Source: Dolomedes plantarius (taxonomy: Eukaryota > Arthropoda > Arachnida > Araneae > Dolomedidae). Taken from it: 64,000 nt of DNA. How positions within the stretch are numbered: position 1 is the first letter of the stretch; each line of letters opens with the position of its first letter. The notes under the pieces are model-generated. The model was not told the origin of the DNA and made no database searches. It saw nothing but the letters and a program-made list of their open reading frames with translations. Location: assembly GCA_907164885.2 (NCBI GenBank), contig OU015493.1, forward strand, positions 57,045,802 through 57,109,801, in the 5' to 3' direction. The position numbers were made by a program, and so were the translations under genes. Positions 44,470 through 54,265 of the stretch are shown here, one piece after another.

Positions 44470-44562
44470 AAAAATAAGAATAAGATGAAAGAGAAAACCA
44501 GTAATAGCTCTAAAGCTACTTGAAGCCAGGAACATCCAACAAGTAAAGAAAAGTATGAATAA

Positions 44563-44612
44563 GGTTTTTGACAGCATTTCTTCATCAGCGGTGTCAATAC
44601 TGTCTAAAAACC
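44563..44612 (-). repeat. Stem-loop downstream of the RT fragment, with a ctgatga core
   Basis: The arms ggttttt(a)gacag and ctgtcaaaaacc pair over 12 bp. The minus-strand loop includes ccgctgatgaagaaatg. Ctgatga is one half of the hammerhead ribozyme core, and Penelope-like elements carry hammerheads near their ends. The canonical gaaa half is not in the expected place, so a functional ribozyme is not shown. Confidence 0.4.
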
Positions 44613-45004
44613 AATAGATTGTTTCTGATGAGTATGATCTATTAAATAAACACACTCAGACACCGTACAATCCATTATTAACAGAAGAATTGAATAATAA
44701 ATGAATTAAGTTTGAATAAAAGTACTTAACCAAAGAACACCAAGCCTGGCGCTAGTCAGAGTGGAAGTTAAGAACTTGTAACCGCAAGATGACTGACGTC
44801 ATATAACTTGCAACCATTGAGGTAGTGGATACTCAGTTACAGACTTACTTAGGTTACCATATTTTAAGACTATTATTCCTTTATTTTTTTAGTTTTTATT
44901 ATTGTTACTACTGTGAGTTAATTATTTTTTATTTTTGTTTTTAGTAGTTATTATTTTTATTTTAACCTATTGTTATGTTTAACTTATTAATTCAACAGAA
45001 CAAA

Positions 45005-45837
45005 CTATTCATTAAAACAAAAACAACCAATTATGTTTTTGGATAGACTTACTGGGTAATTATTACGAGTTAGCACAGCTTTCAAGTCTATAATATGCTT
45101 AATCCTATTGTCTTTAAAACATAGCCTATTTATACGAACTAACTGATTTACAATAATGTTATTAAAAACAGATTTATATAAACAGGTTAGATAATTTTGA
45201 AATTTAACAATATTAAAATTATAGTCAGATCTTTTGTCGTATAAGTCAATAGTAAATTTATTGTTAGTACTTAATTTAATATTAATATCTAGAAAGTTTA
45301 CATTAATATTATCATGGCTACTTTTAATTAGTTCCAAATTAGGAGGGTAAAAATTTAAGTGTATAGGGTTATTACTTTTATTAATTACTATTATATCATC
45401 TATATATCTAAATATATTGTAATTGCTATTTTCTATATTATTAATTTCAAAATAATATAAGTATAAATTAGCTAGCATACTTGAAGCATTACCACCTTGT
45501 GGTACACCTTTGGACTGTAAGTATATACTATTATTATGAACTATGTAATTATGTTTAGTTACTAATTCTAGGAGCCTATTGAAACGAGTTAGTTGAATTT
45601 CGTTGTTTAAGTATTGAATATTATTTTGTACTAACATTATGATTATTCTATTTAAATCAATTATATCAATATTATTAGATAGATCTTTAAAATCATAAGT
45701 TACAATATATTTACTGTTATCTAATGTTTGTAGTTTTCTAATTAGACTATAGCTATTATCAATTATACCACAAACACCAGATGTTATATTTTTATAGATT
45801 AATTTAAGGTATTTTAATAATAATTTACTTGCTTTTG

Positions 45838-45840
<3 letters not shown>
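45005..45840 (-). pseudogene. AT-rich reverse transcriptase fragment, YIDD type, 5'-truncated
   Basis: The frame is open from the edge of a (TA)n tract at 45840 to a stop at 45005, 278 codons without a break. In order: TYDFKDLSNNIDI (motif A, first catalytic Asp), SKGVPQGGNASSMLANLYLY (motif B), FRYIDDIIVI (catalytic YIDD), NVNFLDINIKL, then LYDKRSDYNFNIVKF and a NQLVRINRLC segment. The single-unit RT without RNase H or integrase, and the FLDI..L/LYDKR.D.NF signatures, recall a little-studied RT family I know from molluscs, cnidarians and other invertebrates and, more distantly, Penelope-like elements. The beginning is lost at the microsatellite; no endonuclease is visible. Unlike the transposases nearby it has no stop or frameshift in what remains. 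Confidence 0.75.

Positions 45841-45900
<60 letters not shown>
45841..45900. repeat. (TA)n microsatellite
   Basis: About 60 bp; a matching tract (47113-47153) lies on the other side of the Tc1 element, which therefore probably inserted into a TA tract. Confidence 0.95.
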
Positions 45901-45903
<3 letters not shown>

Positions 45904-47109
45904 TGAAGTGTCACTGAATTAGGGATAGCAAAGCCTATGCAAATTGTGTAGCGCTGCGCATCATGTATGCGCAATTGAGGGCGCTGTGGTAACTGCATAT
46001 ATATCGCGTACTGTGGTTGTTCTGAATTAGTTGTTGGAATTGCCAGTATGGGTAAACTGCCTGATTTAGACGCCTTCGATCGCGGACAAATCGTAGGTGC
46101 GCGACGCATGGGCCATTCAATTTCCGAAATCGTCAGACAGCTAGGATTTTCAAGGTCGACAGTGTCAAGACTATACCAAGAATACATGGATGGTGGAAAA
46201 AAAAACTAGCGACCGGGCAAACTGCAAAGGACAATTAGCCTTGACAGTGTGCGGTGAGAGACGTATTGTACGTAGCCAGCGAAGCCAAACATTAGCTCAA
46301 ATTACCACCCAGTTTAATGACGGTGCCAGTCGTACAGTCAGTAAACGGACTGTGCAACGCTCGCTTCACCGTATGGGTTTCGGGAGCCGTGGACCTACGA
46401 GAGTACCATTGCTCTATACTCGCCATCGGGCTGCACGTTTTGCCTGGGCAAGAGAGCACAGAGACTGGAGTGTAGAGGACTGGAAACGAGTAGCATGGAG
46501 TGATGAGTCTCGATTCCGACTACTTAACGCCGACGGGAGGCTGAGAATATGGCGTCAGGATCATGAAGCCATGGATTCTGCATGACCGGCTGGAACTGTA
46601 CAAGGGCATGGTGGCTCAATCATGGTCTGGGGTGTTTTTTCGTGGGACAGTTTGGGATCTTTGGTGCGTGTACCAACCTCCTTCAATGCAATTTGGTACG
46701 TAGAGTTGCTGGGTGATCACCTCCATCCGTTTATGCTGTTCTGTTATCCGCACGGTAATGGAGTTTTACAGCAAGACAACTGTACCTTTCACAAGTCCCG
46801 GTTGGCTACTGGCTGGTTGGATGAGCATTCCTCTGACTTCTCTGTCATGAATTGGCCACCTAGAAGCCCAGACTTAAATCCTATTGAGCATCTTTGGGAT
46901 GTTTTGGAACAAGGCGTGAAAGGCCATCACACAGCACCAAAGAACTTTACTGAATTATGCACAGCTTTAGCCAATATTTAGCAAGCCATTCCCGTGGAAC
47001 GTTTCCAGAAACTTGTTGAATCTATGCCTCGTCGTGTGGCAGCCGTTATCAAGGCCAGAGGAGGCCCAACTCGTTACTAGGTAGGTATCCCTAATTCAGT
47101 GGCACTTCA

Positions 47110-47112
<3 letters not shown>
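45901..47112 (+). mobile_element. DD36E Tc1-type transposon, complete ends, inactive
   Basis: The ends are cactgaagtgtcactgaatt and the inverted cactgaagtgccactgaatt, both continuing agggata, with TA on both sides. 1212 bp with one plus-strand transposase gene. Confidence 0.92.
46048..47080 (+). pseudogene. Tc1-type transposase (DD36E): one frameshift, two stops
   Basis: Starts MGKLPDLDAFDRGQIVGARR with the helix-turn-helix HSISEIVRQLGFSRSTVSRL. At an A9 run (about 46197-46206) the frame shifts by one base change; the rest continues as KTSDRANCKGQLALTVCGER, VSKRTVQRSLHRMGFG, VAWSDESRFRLL (first Asp), VLQQDNCTFHKS (second Asp) and WPPRSPDLNPIEHLWD (Glu, 36 residues on), ending in ARGGPTRY then TAG. 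A TGA at 46583-46585 (after AMDSA) and a TAG at 46979-46981 (after ALANI, usual Trp) interrupt it. The 36-residue spacing matches the DD36E (Incomer) group; the split copy at 18.0 kb is its relative. Confidence 0.9.

Positions 47113-47153
<41 letters not shown>
47113..47153. repeat. (TA)n microsatellite
   Basis: About 40 bp, on the right of the Tc1 element. Confidence 0.95.
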
Positions 47154-47155
<2 letters not shown>

Positions 47156-47850
47156 TAGCTGAAAACCCGCGCTTCGCTACGGAGTACATTCAAATTAAAT
47201 ACCACGGTCAACGTATGCAATTTATGCCAAAAAATAAATATATATATTTATAATAAATGCGATGATCAATGTATACAATTGACGTAAAATATATATCTAT
47301 CTCTATATATATATTTATAAAAAAATCGTAAGGGATATGCATTTTTTTTTATAATATCCAATCGTCTGCTGCATTAGAAAGAGAAAAAAAATATTTTTTT
47401 TGTCTATTTAGTTGTTACACACGTGATGATAAATTTATTGAAAGTACCAGAAAAAGAAATCACGTGATCAGCATTTAATGAATTAAATTCTAAAAATTAA
47501 TCTTTAAAAATTCACGAAAAATCAGAAAATGGAGGTAAAAATTCGAAAAAAATTTCATTTTGAAGGATTTTTTATGGTTTTTCTCGTGATATAAATTTTA
47601 TAACCCTCAATGTATTATTTTAAATGCAAACGTAAAAAAAATTTAAAAAACAGCTTAAAAATTTAATTTAAAAAAATCTAAGAATTTTTGAAAAATCTTT
47701 CTTAATGCACCCCTACACTATTAGAAGAATCGCCATGCAAAATTTCAGCCCTTTAGGTCCAGCGGTTTGGTCTGTGCGTTGTATGTCAGTCAGTCAGTCA
47801 GTCAGTGAATGAATGAGTCAGTTACGGAACTGTTTTATATATATAGATAG
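47154..47850 (-). repeat. 'ACTGACTGAC' dispersed repeat, copy 2 (inverted)
   Basis: Starts ctagctgaaaacccgcgctt then cgctacggagtacattc and ends cagttacggaactgtttta. In between lie the same blocks as the copy at 32.7 kb, including 'gtccagcggtttggtctgtg' and a 'tcagtcagtcagtcag' run. It is the most complete copy and shows both limits. No ORF. Confidence 0.8.
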
Positions 47851-47896
47851 ATATAGATTAAACGTTTGTCACTTGGAGAAACGTTTAATTGACAAA

Positions 47897-47956
47897 ACGT
47901 TTACAATATAGACGTTTACAATATAGACGTTTACAATATAAACGTTTACAATTGAC
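47897..47956. repeat. 15-bp tandem repeat, four units
   Basis: Unit acgtttacaatatag at 47897, 47912, 47927 and 47942, with slight decay in the last. Confidence 0.9.
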
Positions 47957-48109
47957 AAATGTTTATAGATACACATTGGTATCTCAAAATTAGAGTAAGA
48001 GATGAAATAAAAATACAAAAATAAAAAAAGGATTTTAAGTAAAGAATGTTTTTTTAATTATCTTAAGCACCTAAAACAATATTCAAATTAATATTACGTT
48101 ACTTAATAA

Positions 48110-49507
48110 TTGTGTGCACGTCCGCCATCTTGGATTTTTTTGCGCCAACTTGGCGATTTTACCGTGTTTTGAGGAGTGGAAAAATTCTCGCCAATGTGTT
48201 TTAAGCGGTGTTTTCAAAACGCTGGACTTTCAATTTTTTTAGCTATTTTAATAAAAACCACCTGTTTAAATTATGAAACTTAGAAAAATTTTTGAAAATC
48301 ATTTAAACGTTGGACTTAGATTTATTGTTGGGTTTTTGATAAAAGCCACTTTTTTTCTGAAAAAATCGTTCTCAAATATTGGAAATTTTGGGTTTTTCTT
48401 TTAGCTTTTTAATAAAAACGACCTTTTTAAATTGTGAAACTTAGAAATATTTTTGAAAAATCATTTAATCGTTGGACTGAGATTTTTTTTGTCATTTTTA
48501 ATTAAAAACTACCTTTTCAAATTATGATCCCTATGAAAATTTGGTCAAATGAATTTTACTTACAGATAAAATTTCAATGCCATCTATTCAGTTTGCCCTA
48601 ACTCTTTGACTAATAGCAATGAATCACCAAAATATTATGCCAATATATTGTTAATTAGAAAAAAATACAGCATTTTCGTACCACCTAAATAACTTGCAAT
48701 TTAAAAATTATCTAAAATTCAGCTTTGAAAAATGTAAAATAATTATGAACCCATAAATTTATGGTGAGTAACCAGATCCTCTCTCTCTTTTTTTTTTGTT
48801 GTTGTTAGGGCATTGTGGTAATAAAATTTTACTTCAGATTTGACCTTAACCAAATATTTGGTGCATACAATAAAATCGGGACAAGGGTTTTTTGACCATT
48901 TATCCTGCTGTGTTGGAAATAAGAAAAAAAAAACCCTTTTCCTAAACCAATAACTTAACCTTAACTAACTTTTTAACTTAGGTTCCTGGGGAGAGAGAAG
49001 TAGAACTTCAGTTATTTAAATTTATTTGTAATCCACTACAACTTGGAATTATAAAATATTTTAAAATATATTGTATTTAAAATGTATACTGTATTTTACA
49101 TTTTACGAAAAAATGATGGCAGATAATTTTTACTTCAAATAAATGAAATGGTGTATCATTATAGTATACTAATTGACAATCGATAAACAAAATTAAAAGC
49201 AACTTAAATTTAATAAGTTAACGAAAAACTGATAATGGATTCAAAAATTTTCAACAAAAAGACTCTTAGTTTTAAAAATAATTTACTCTTTTGAGTCTAG
49301 TCAATTTGACTCAGATTTCCAGGTCAAGGCCAAGATCTGACCTAAAACTATTATACTGTAATTAAAAGATCACATCAGAAATAACTGTTTGATCTTAAAA
49401 TTAGAGAATTTGACATTGGGTTATTTTTACCAGAACGCAATAATTATCGCCATGCGAAATGCGCCAAACCCTGGCGGAAAAATCCAAGATGGCGGCCGTG
49501 CACACAA
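48110..49507. mobile_element. 1.4-kb inverted-repeat element without ORF
   Basis: The left end ttgtgtgcacgtccgccatc then ttggattttt, and the inverted right end ttgtgtgcacggccgccatc then ttggattttt, agree over about 33 bp. The interior is AT-rich, carries no open frame of 60 codons and has internal repeats of about 170 bp (near 48236-48330, 48400-48490 and 48490-48545; 'aaattatgaaacttagaaa' type). It is a non-autonomous DNA transposon of unknown family. It seems to sit between two other repeats. I could not identify a target duplication with certainty. Confidence 0.7.
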
Positions 49508-49692
49508 ACCTAGAGTATCCCCCCTAACTTTATTTCTACTGATCAGATATACATAATATATAGCCTATGTCCATCTGGAATAATGTACCTTTCAAACAGT
49601 GAAAGAATTTTTCAAATAGGTGCAGTGGTTCCGGAGATTACCCTCCACGTACAAAATCTGCTCTCTCTTTATATATTAGTATAGATATAGAT
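49508..49692. repeat. Terminal fragment of an unclassified repeat
   Basis: Contains 'ggtgcagtggttccggagat' and ends 'tctctttatatattagtata' gat, an end that resembles the other end of the ACTGACTGAC family (tatatatatagatagat). It is probably the other end of a repeat in which the 48110-49507 element lies. Confidence 0.45.
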
Positions 49693-49719
49693 GTGTGTGT
49701 GTTAGTTATATTTATTTAT

Positions 49720-50408
49720 TTATTTATAATAAATAAAACGGTCAATGTATGCAATTAATGCTAAAAAAATGTATATTTATAAAAAAATCATAACGGATAT
49801 TTTTATAGACAAAATAATGTAAAAGAAAATATTCAAATTAAATCTAATAGATCATACTAAAGAATATAGTACAGTTAATATAATACAGTTTGAGGAACAT
49901 TTCTTTTAGTGAATTTTAATATTTTTTGGATAATGTTCAATCGTCTGCCGCATTAGCAAGAATAAAAAAACGTGACGCAAAATGCACGTGACGCAAAATT
50001 AGTTTAAAGTATCACAAAAAGAAAAGAATCCACGTGATCAGCATTTAATAAATTAAATTATAAAAATTAATCTTTGAAAATTCACCAAAAATCAGAAAAT
50101 GGAGGTAATGATGCGAAAAAGATTTCATTTTAAAGGAATTTTTATGATCTTTCTTGTGATATAAGTTTTATAACCCTCAGATTGTTATTTTAAATGCAAA
50201 TTTAAAAAAAGTTACAAAAACAGCTTAAAAATGTAATTAAAAAATCTAAGAAGAATTTCGCAAAAATCTAAGAAGAATTTTTCAAAAATCTTTCTTAGGC
50301 CACCCCTACACTATATGAAGAATCGCCATGCAATTGCAGCCGTTTAGGTCCAGCGGTTTGGTCTGTGCGTTATCTGTCAGCCAGTCAGTCACGGAACTGT
50401 TTTATATA
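49720..50408 (-). repeat. 'ACTGACTGAC' dispersed repeat, copy 3 (inverted)
   Basis: Same order of blocks as the 47.2 kb copy: aacggtcaatgtatgcaatt, 'gtctgccgcattag', 'tccacgtgatcagcattta', ccgtttaggtccagcggttt, cagtcacggaactgtttta. It contains a local duplication of 'aatctaagaagaattt' at about 50245-50285. It is followed directly by the mariner-like element, which inserted at its TA-rich end. Confidence 0.8.
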
Positions 50409-50410
50409 TA

Positions 50411-52206
50411 CCGGGTGGCCATAATGCTCACAGTGACAGTGCTCACAGTGTTCTGTAGCGCGATCTATTTGCGAGAATGACGCCACATTTTGTAGGAAGA
50501 TTAAACAAGACGGGGGACGAAGGATTCCGCGAAAAAATAAATTAGTTCCAAAAGTCACCGCTAGGGGAATATTTGGCGCTGTGTAATAGAAAATAGAGTG
50601 TTAACAAATGCAAATTAATACGGAATAAAATTACCTTTTATTATGCCCATTTTCTTATTTAGTTCAAGTGCAATATGGCAGCACTTTTAAAAAAGCGTAA
50701 AATCTACATAAACACCGATAAAGTCTCGTGATCTGCAATATCACGTACGCTGAGCAGAAGAAGTTCTTTATTCAAATTTCACGTTACATCCATTGGCACA
50801 GTGCCAGCTGCTTGGGTTTTAAAAGGCAATGTGTTACGTTTCGAATCAATCGGATTGAAAGTTTATGTGCAATGTCTCCTTCTTTAGTCGAGCGTGCGTT
50901 ACTGGTCAAATTCTTTTACCTCAACCAGTGCAACGCGTCAGCCGCTCTTCGTGCTTTTAGAACGCACAAAAATGCGTAAAGGTAACGGTCCTGTGTCAGT
51001 TAATGGGCTAAAAGCAATGGTTGCGACGTTTGAGAAAACAGGTTCTCTGAAGGTTCAGTCAGGCAGAGGACGAAAACCTGTACCACAGGATACAATCGAA
51101 GCAGTTTCCACGGCGATTGTCGACAGAGGACCAGACAATATTGCTGCCACCTCTAGCGCTCGTGGATTAGCTCGGAATATGGATATGCCTTACAGTACGG
51201 TATGGAAAATCTTACGAAAGATTATCAACTTCTATCCGTACAAGATCAGCCGTGTACAGGAGTTACTGTACCCCGACCATGATAAGCGATTGACTTTTGC
51301 TATCAACTTTCTTGCTAGAATGGAGGTGGATGATGCTTGGCCGTGGAAAATCTTATGGGGAGACGAGGCCCACTTTTACCTGCATGGAACTGTGAATACC
51401 CAGAACTGCCGAATTTGGGATGACAAATCACCACATGCAGTCACAGAAATTCCCTTACATTCACCAAAGGTAACTGTTTGGTGTGGGTTCACAGCGGAAT
51501 TTATCGTAGGTTCATTCTTCTATGAGAACATTACCCCGACAAGACGGGAAACCTGTTCTGTTACTGGAGAGAAATATCGCCACATGTTGAACAGCTTTGT
51601 CATTCGGGCACTTCAGCAAAGACAATGCCTGGGGGAAATCATTTTCATGCAAGATGGAGCCCCTCCACACGTTGCTGTACGGATGCAACAGCTGCTACGA
51701 CAGAAATTCACAACAGAAAGAGTCATTAGCCGCTACTTTCCAACTGCATGGCCACCTCGGTCGCCTGATCTTACCCCATGCGACTTCTGGCTATGGGGTT
51801 ACCTTAAGTCCAAGGTCTATCAAGGAGTGGTCCAGGATCTGCCTACGTTGAAGGATAACATATCACGGACTGTACGGGAGATTCCTGCAGACATGTTACT
51901 TTCTGCTGTTGTGCATACTGTGCACAGAATGCAATATGTGGTCCACAACAACGGCAGCCACATTGAACGTCATTTGAATGCAAAATAAAAGGTAATTTCC
52001 GTATTGATTTGCATTTGTTAACACTCTATTTTCTATTACACAGCGCCAAATATTCCCCTAGCGATGACTTTTGGAACTAATTTATTTTTTCGCGGAATCC
52101 TTCCTCCCCCGTCTTGTTTAATCTTCCTACAAAATGTGGCGTCATTCTCGCAAATAGATCACGCTACAGAACACTGTGAGCACTGTCAGTTTAATTATGG
52201 CCACCC

Positions 52207-52208
<2 letters not shown>
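50411..52208 (+). mobile_element. Mariner-like transposon with ~220-bp inverted repeats
   Basis: The ends ccgggtggccataatgctca and, inverted, ccgggtggccataattaaac are flanked by TA. Pairing of the ends continues for about 220 bp, down to gttaacaaatgcaaat next to the gene. 1798 bp with one transposase gene on the plus strand. Compared with the copies at 25.4 and 26.5 kb it is the youngest: ends nearly identical, gene broken by a single frameshift. The right end adjoins (TA)n. Confidence 0.92.
50872..51988 (+). pseudogene. Mariner-like transposase, one frameshift, otherwise intact
   Basis: Starts MSPSLVERALLVKFFYLNQC (ATG at 50872) and runs to AALRAFRTHKN; the frame then shifts near 50970 and continues RKGNGPVSVNGLKAMVATFE to a stop at 51988, about 372 residues. 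N-terminal helix-turn-helix region with GRGRKPV and a second one with ARGLARNMDMPYSTVWKIL. Catalytic region: ILWGDEAHFYL (first Asp), IFMQDGAPPH (second), WPPRSPDLTPCDFWLWGYLK (third Asp candidates in SPD, 37 residues on, or PCD, 42 on). C-terminal LKDNISRTVREIPADMLLSA and HIERHL. This is a Tc1/mariner-superfamily protein that is widespread in arachnids; spacing differs from the DD34D of classical mariner. Confidence 0.88.

Positions 52209-52254
<46 letters not shown>
52209..52254. repeat. (TA)n microsatellite
   Basis: About 45 bp between two DNA transposons. Confidence 0.95.
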
Positions 52255-52257
<3 letters not shown>

Positions 52258-53215
52258 TCGAACCTCTGTTTAACGAACCTCTATTTTGCGAATTTTTCTA
52301 TTTTACGAACTTTTCATTGGAACCAAGAACATTTTGCGAATTTCTTCGTAACATAACCTCTAAATAGCGAAGTGCATTCTCTTTTTAACGAACTTGTGAT
52401 GTGATCCAATATTTTTTGCTCTCCATATTTCTCAAAATATTTCTGAAGATTTCAAACTTATTCTTTCTTTTAACACATTTTATGGTGATCAATGACCTTC
52501 AACTGTTTTATCAGTCGCCTAACTCACCGAGTAATGAAGCTGAAACATCCGAAACACTAACTGAAATGGATGTTTTGGACAGTGTGAAAAATAAAAACAG
52601 TACAGCAATGAATTGCGATGAAAACGAAGATGATGAAGATGGAAATGATCATGATGCATAAATGAACAAACCTTTCTATGATGAAATGCTAAAATTATTT
52701 GAAGCAATCCGACGCGGATTACAGTTTGAAGAAAATATGCCTGAAGGAGCTTTTGGTGCATTGCAAGGTGAGAGACGTACTATGAGAGAAAACACATTTT
52801 CAAACAAAAAACTAAGACAAAATTAACAGACTTATCAGTAATTAAATTTAAGGTAATGCATGCTTAAAATCACTTGTTATAATAAATGCGATAATGTCAT
52901 TAAAATTCATTAATTTTAATATACAATTATTTTTTAAATTGAAAATACAGTGTATTCCCTGACAATGTTTTGTTTTATTCTTGATTTCCTTGGAGATCCC
53001 TTTTTGATGGGTAATATATATAAAACAAATATATATTAATTTACAAAATAAAGGTGTGATTAATTACTTTTTTAATAATATTTACTGTTCATGAATTTAA
53101 AATCTGTTTTGTGAAGTTTAAAGTATTTTAAAAGGTGAATCTCTATTTAACGAATTTTTCATATAACGAACTTTTTTTCGGGATTTTGTGACTCAATTAA
53201 ATAGAGGTCCGACTG
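52255..53215 (+). mobile_element. Pogo/Tigger-type element keeping the transposase C-terminus
   Basis: The ends cagtcgaacctctgtttaac and, inverted, cagtcggacctctatttaat have TA on both sides; 961 bp. At about 52490-52820 the plus strand encodes LQLFYQSPNSPSNEAETSET, an acidic stretch (NCDENEDDEDGNDHDA), and after a stop PFYDEMLKLFEAIRRGLQFE. This matches the acidic C-terminal tail of Tigger-like transposases. The DDE core and the DNA-binding domain are gone. Confidence 0.75.
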
Positions 53216-53222
53216 TATATAT

Positions 53223-54200
53223 TGTGACATTTCCCCTCCTCATGGCCCAGAAAATTTATTAACCTCGGCTTGAAACAGAGTAAGCCCATTGGCGAACTGC
53301 GAAGATGCAATATTTTTCCTCGAGTGAGGGGTGGCTTACAAGAGAATCAGCTGTTCGACTCGCAGGTGAGGAGCGACTTACAATAGCGAGTCGCCACGAT
53401 GTCTCGAAGCGTAGACACTATAACACAAAAGCGTAACAAAAGCAGACCATCCTCCTGATGAGAGGCCGTAATGATCCACCCGTGCGATAACGATATGAAA
53501 AAAAGGTATCGTTTTGCACACGGGCCAGAGCCAAGGGCCTATGAGAGCCCAGATCAAGGAGCGGGGTTGTTACAAATCCCGCCAGTGAAAAAAGTTTTAA
53601 AAGTGGATGCAGGAGATTTTTACAGAGACGAGACAAGAGGAGAGGAGAGTCGAAGACTGGTTTTGCTGTTGGATCTGATCCAGATCCTAGGCTGATTCCG
53701 ATCCTGTTTCCGAAGGGTGAAGACCTCTTTCTCCCTGAGAAGGGTCGTTTAGAGATAAAAGCTTGATCTTCCACATTTTCGAAGCAGCTAGCTTCTTTGG
53801 TGAGAGTGTGGGACGAGCCCTCCACTTCTCTGTGATAAATAGATCGAATTACGCTTGGAGTTCGAGTTCGCCTCATTCCAGCCGGTTCCGATGAGTGGAA
53901 TCCGTTTCCAGCAATTGAGACTTCTGCGATTAGAGCTTTATTTCCTGAAGGTCTGATCGACGATACTTAGCGACAGTGCATCCAGCCAGTCGAATGGACT
54001 ATCTTCAACGTGCGTCGCAGACTTCAACGGACATTACTAGTGTATAATTGATGTTCCAGAACACGACCTAATCGTGAAATATTTTAATCCAGAATATTCC
54101 AAATAAATCAATATTAGTGTAACAAAGTTCTTATTAGTAAGCTGTTTGATCACTATACATAACCGGTGTGAAGCTACCTAGCGTGTCGGCTTTGACACCA
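53223..54200 (+). repeat. Probable solo LTR, limits uncertain
   Basis: Starts tgtgacatttcccctcctca after the Tigger element, is GC-balanced, carries an aataaatc polyadenylation signal near 54102, and then reads agtgtaaca (54117-54124), a possible LTR end; sequence continues to about 54208. Open frames on both strands (53418-53876, 53471-53695) do not match anything. The layout suggests an LTR without internal region. Confidence 0.4.
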
Positions 54201-54206
54201 AGCACG

Positions 54207-54208
<2 letters not shown>

Positions 54209-54262
<54 letters not shown>
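54209..54262. repeat. (TA)n microsatellite
   Basis: About 54 bp, directly left of the solo LTR. Confidence 0.95.

Positions 54263-54265
<3 letters not shown>

Noticed and set aside
53418..53876. 152-residue minus-strand protein
   Set aside because: Opposed by a plus-strand frame and inside an LTR-like segment; no family resemblance.
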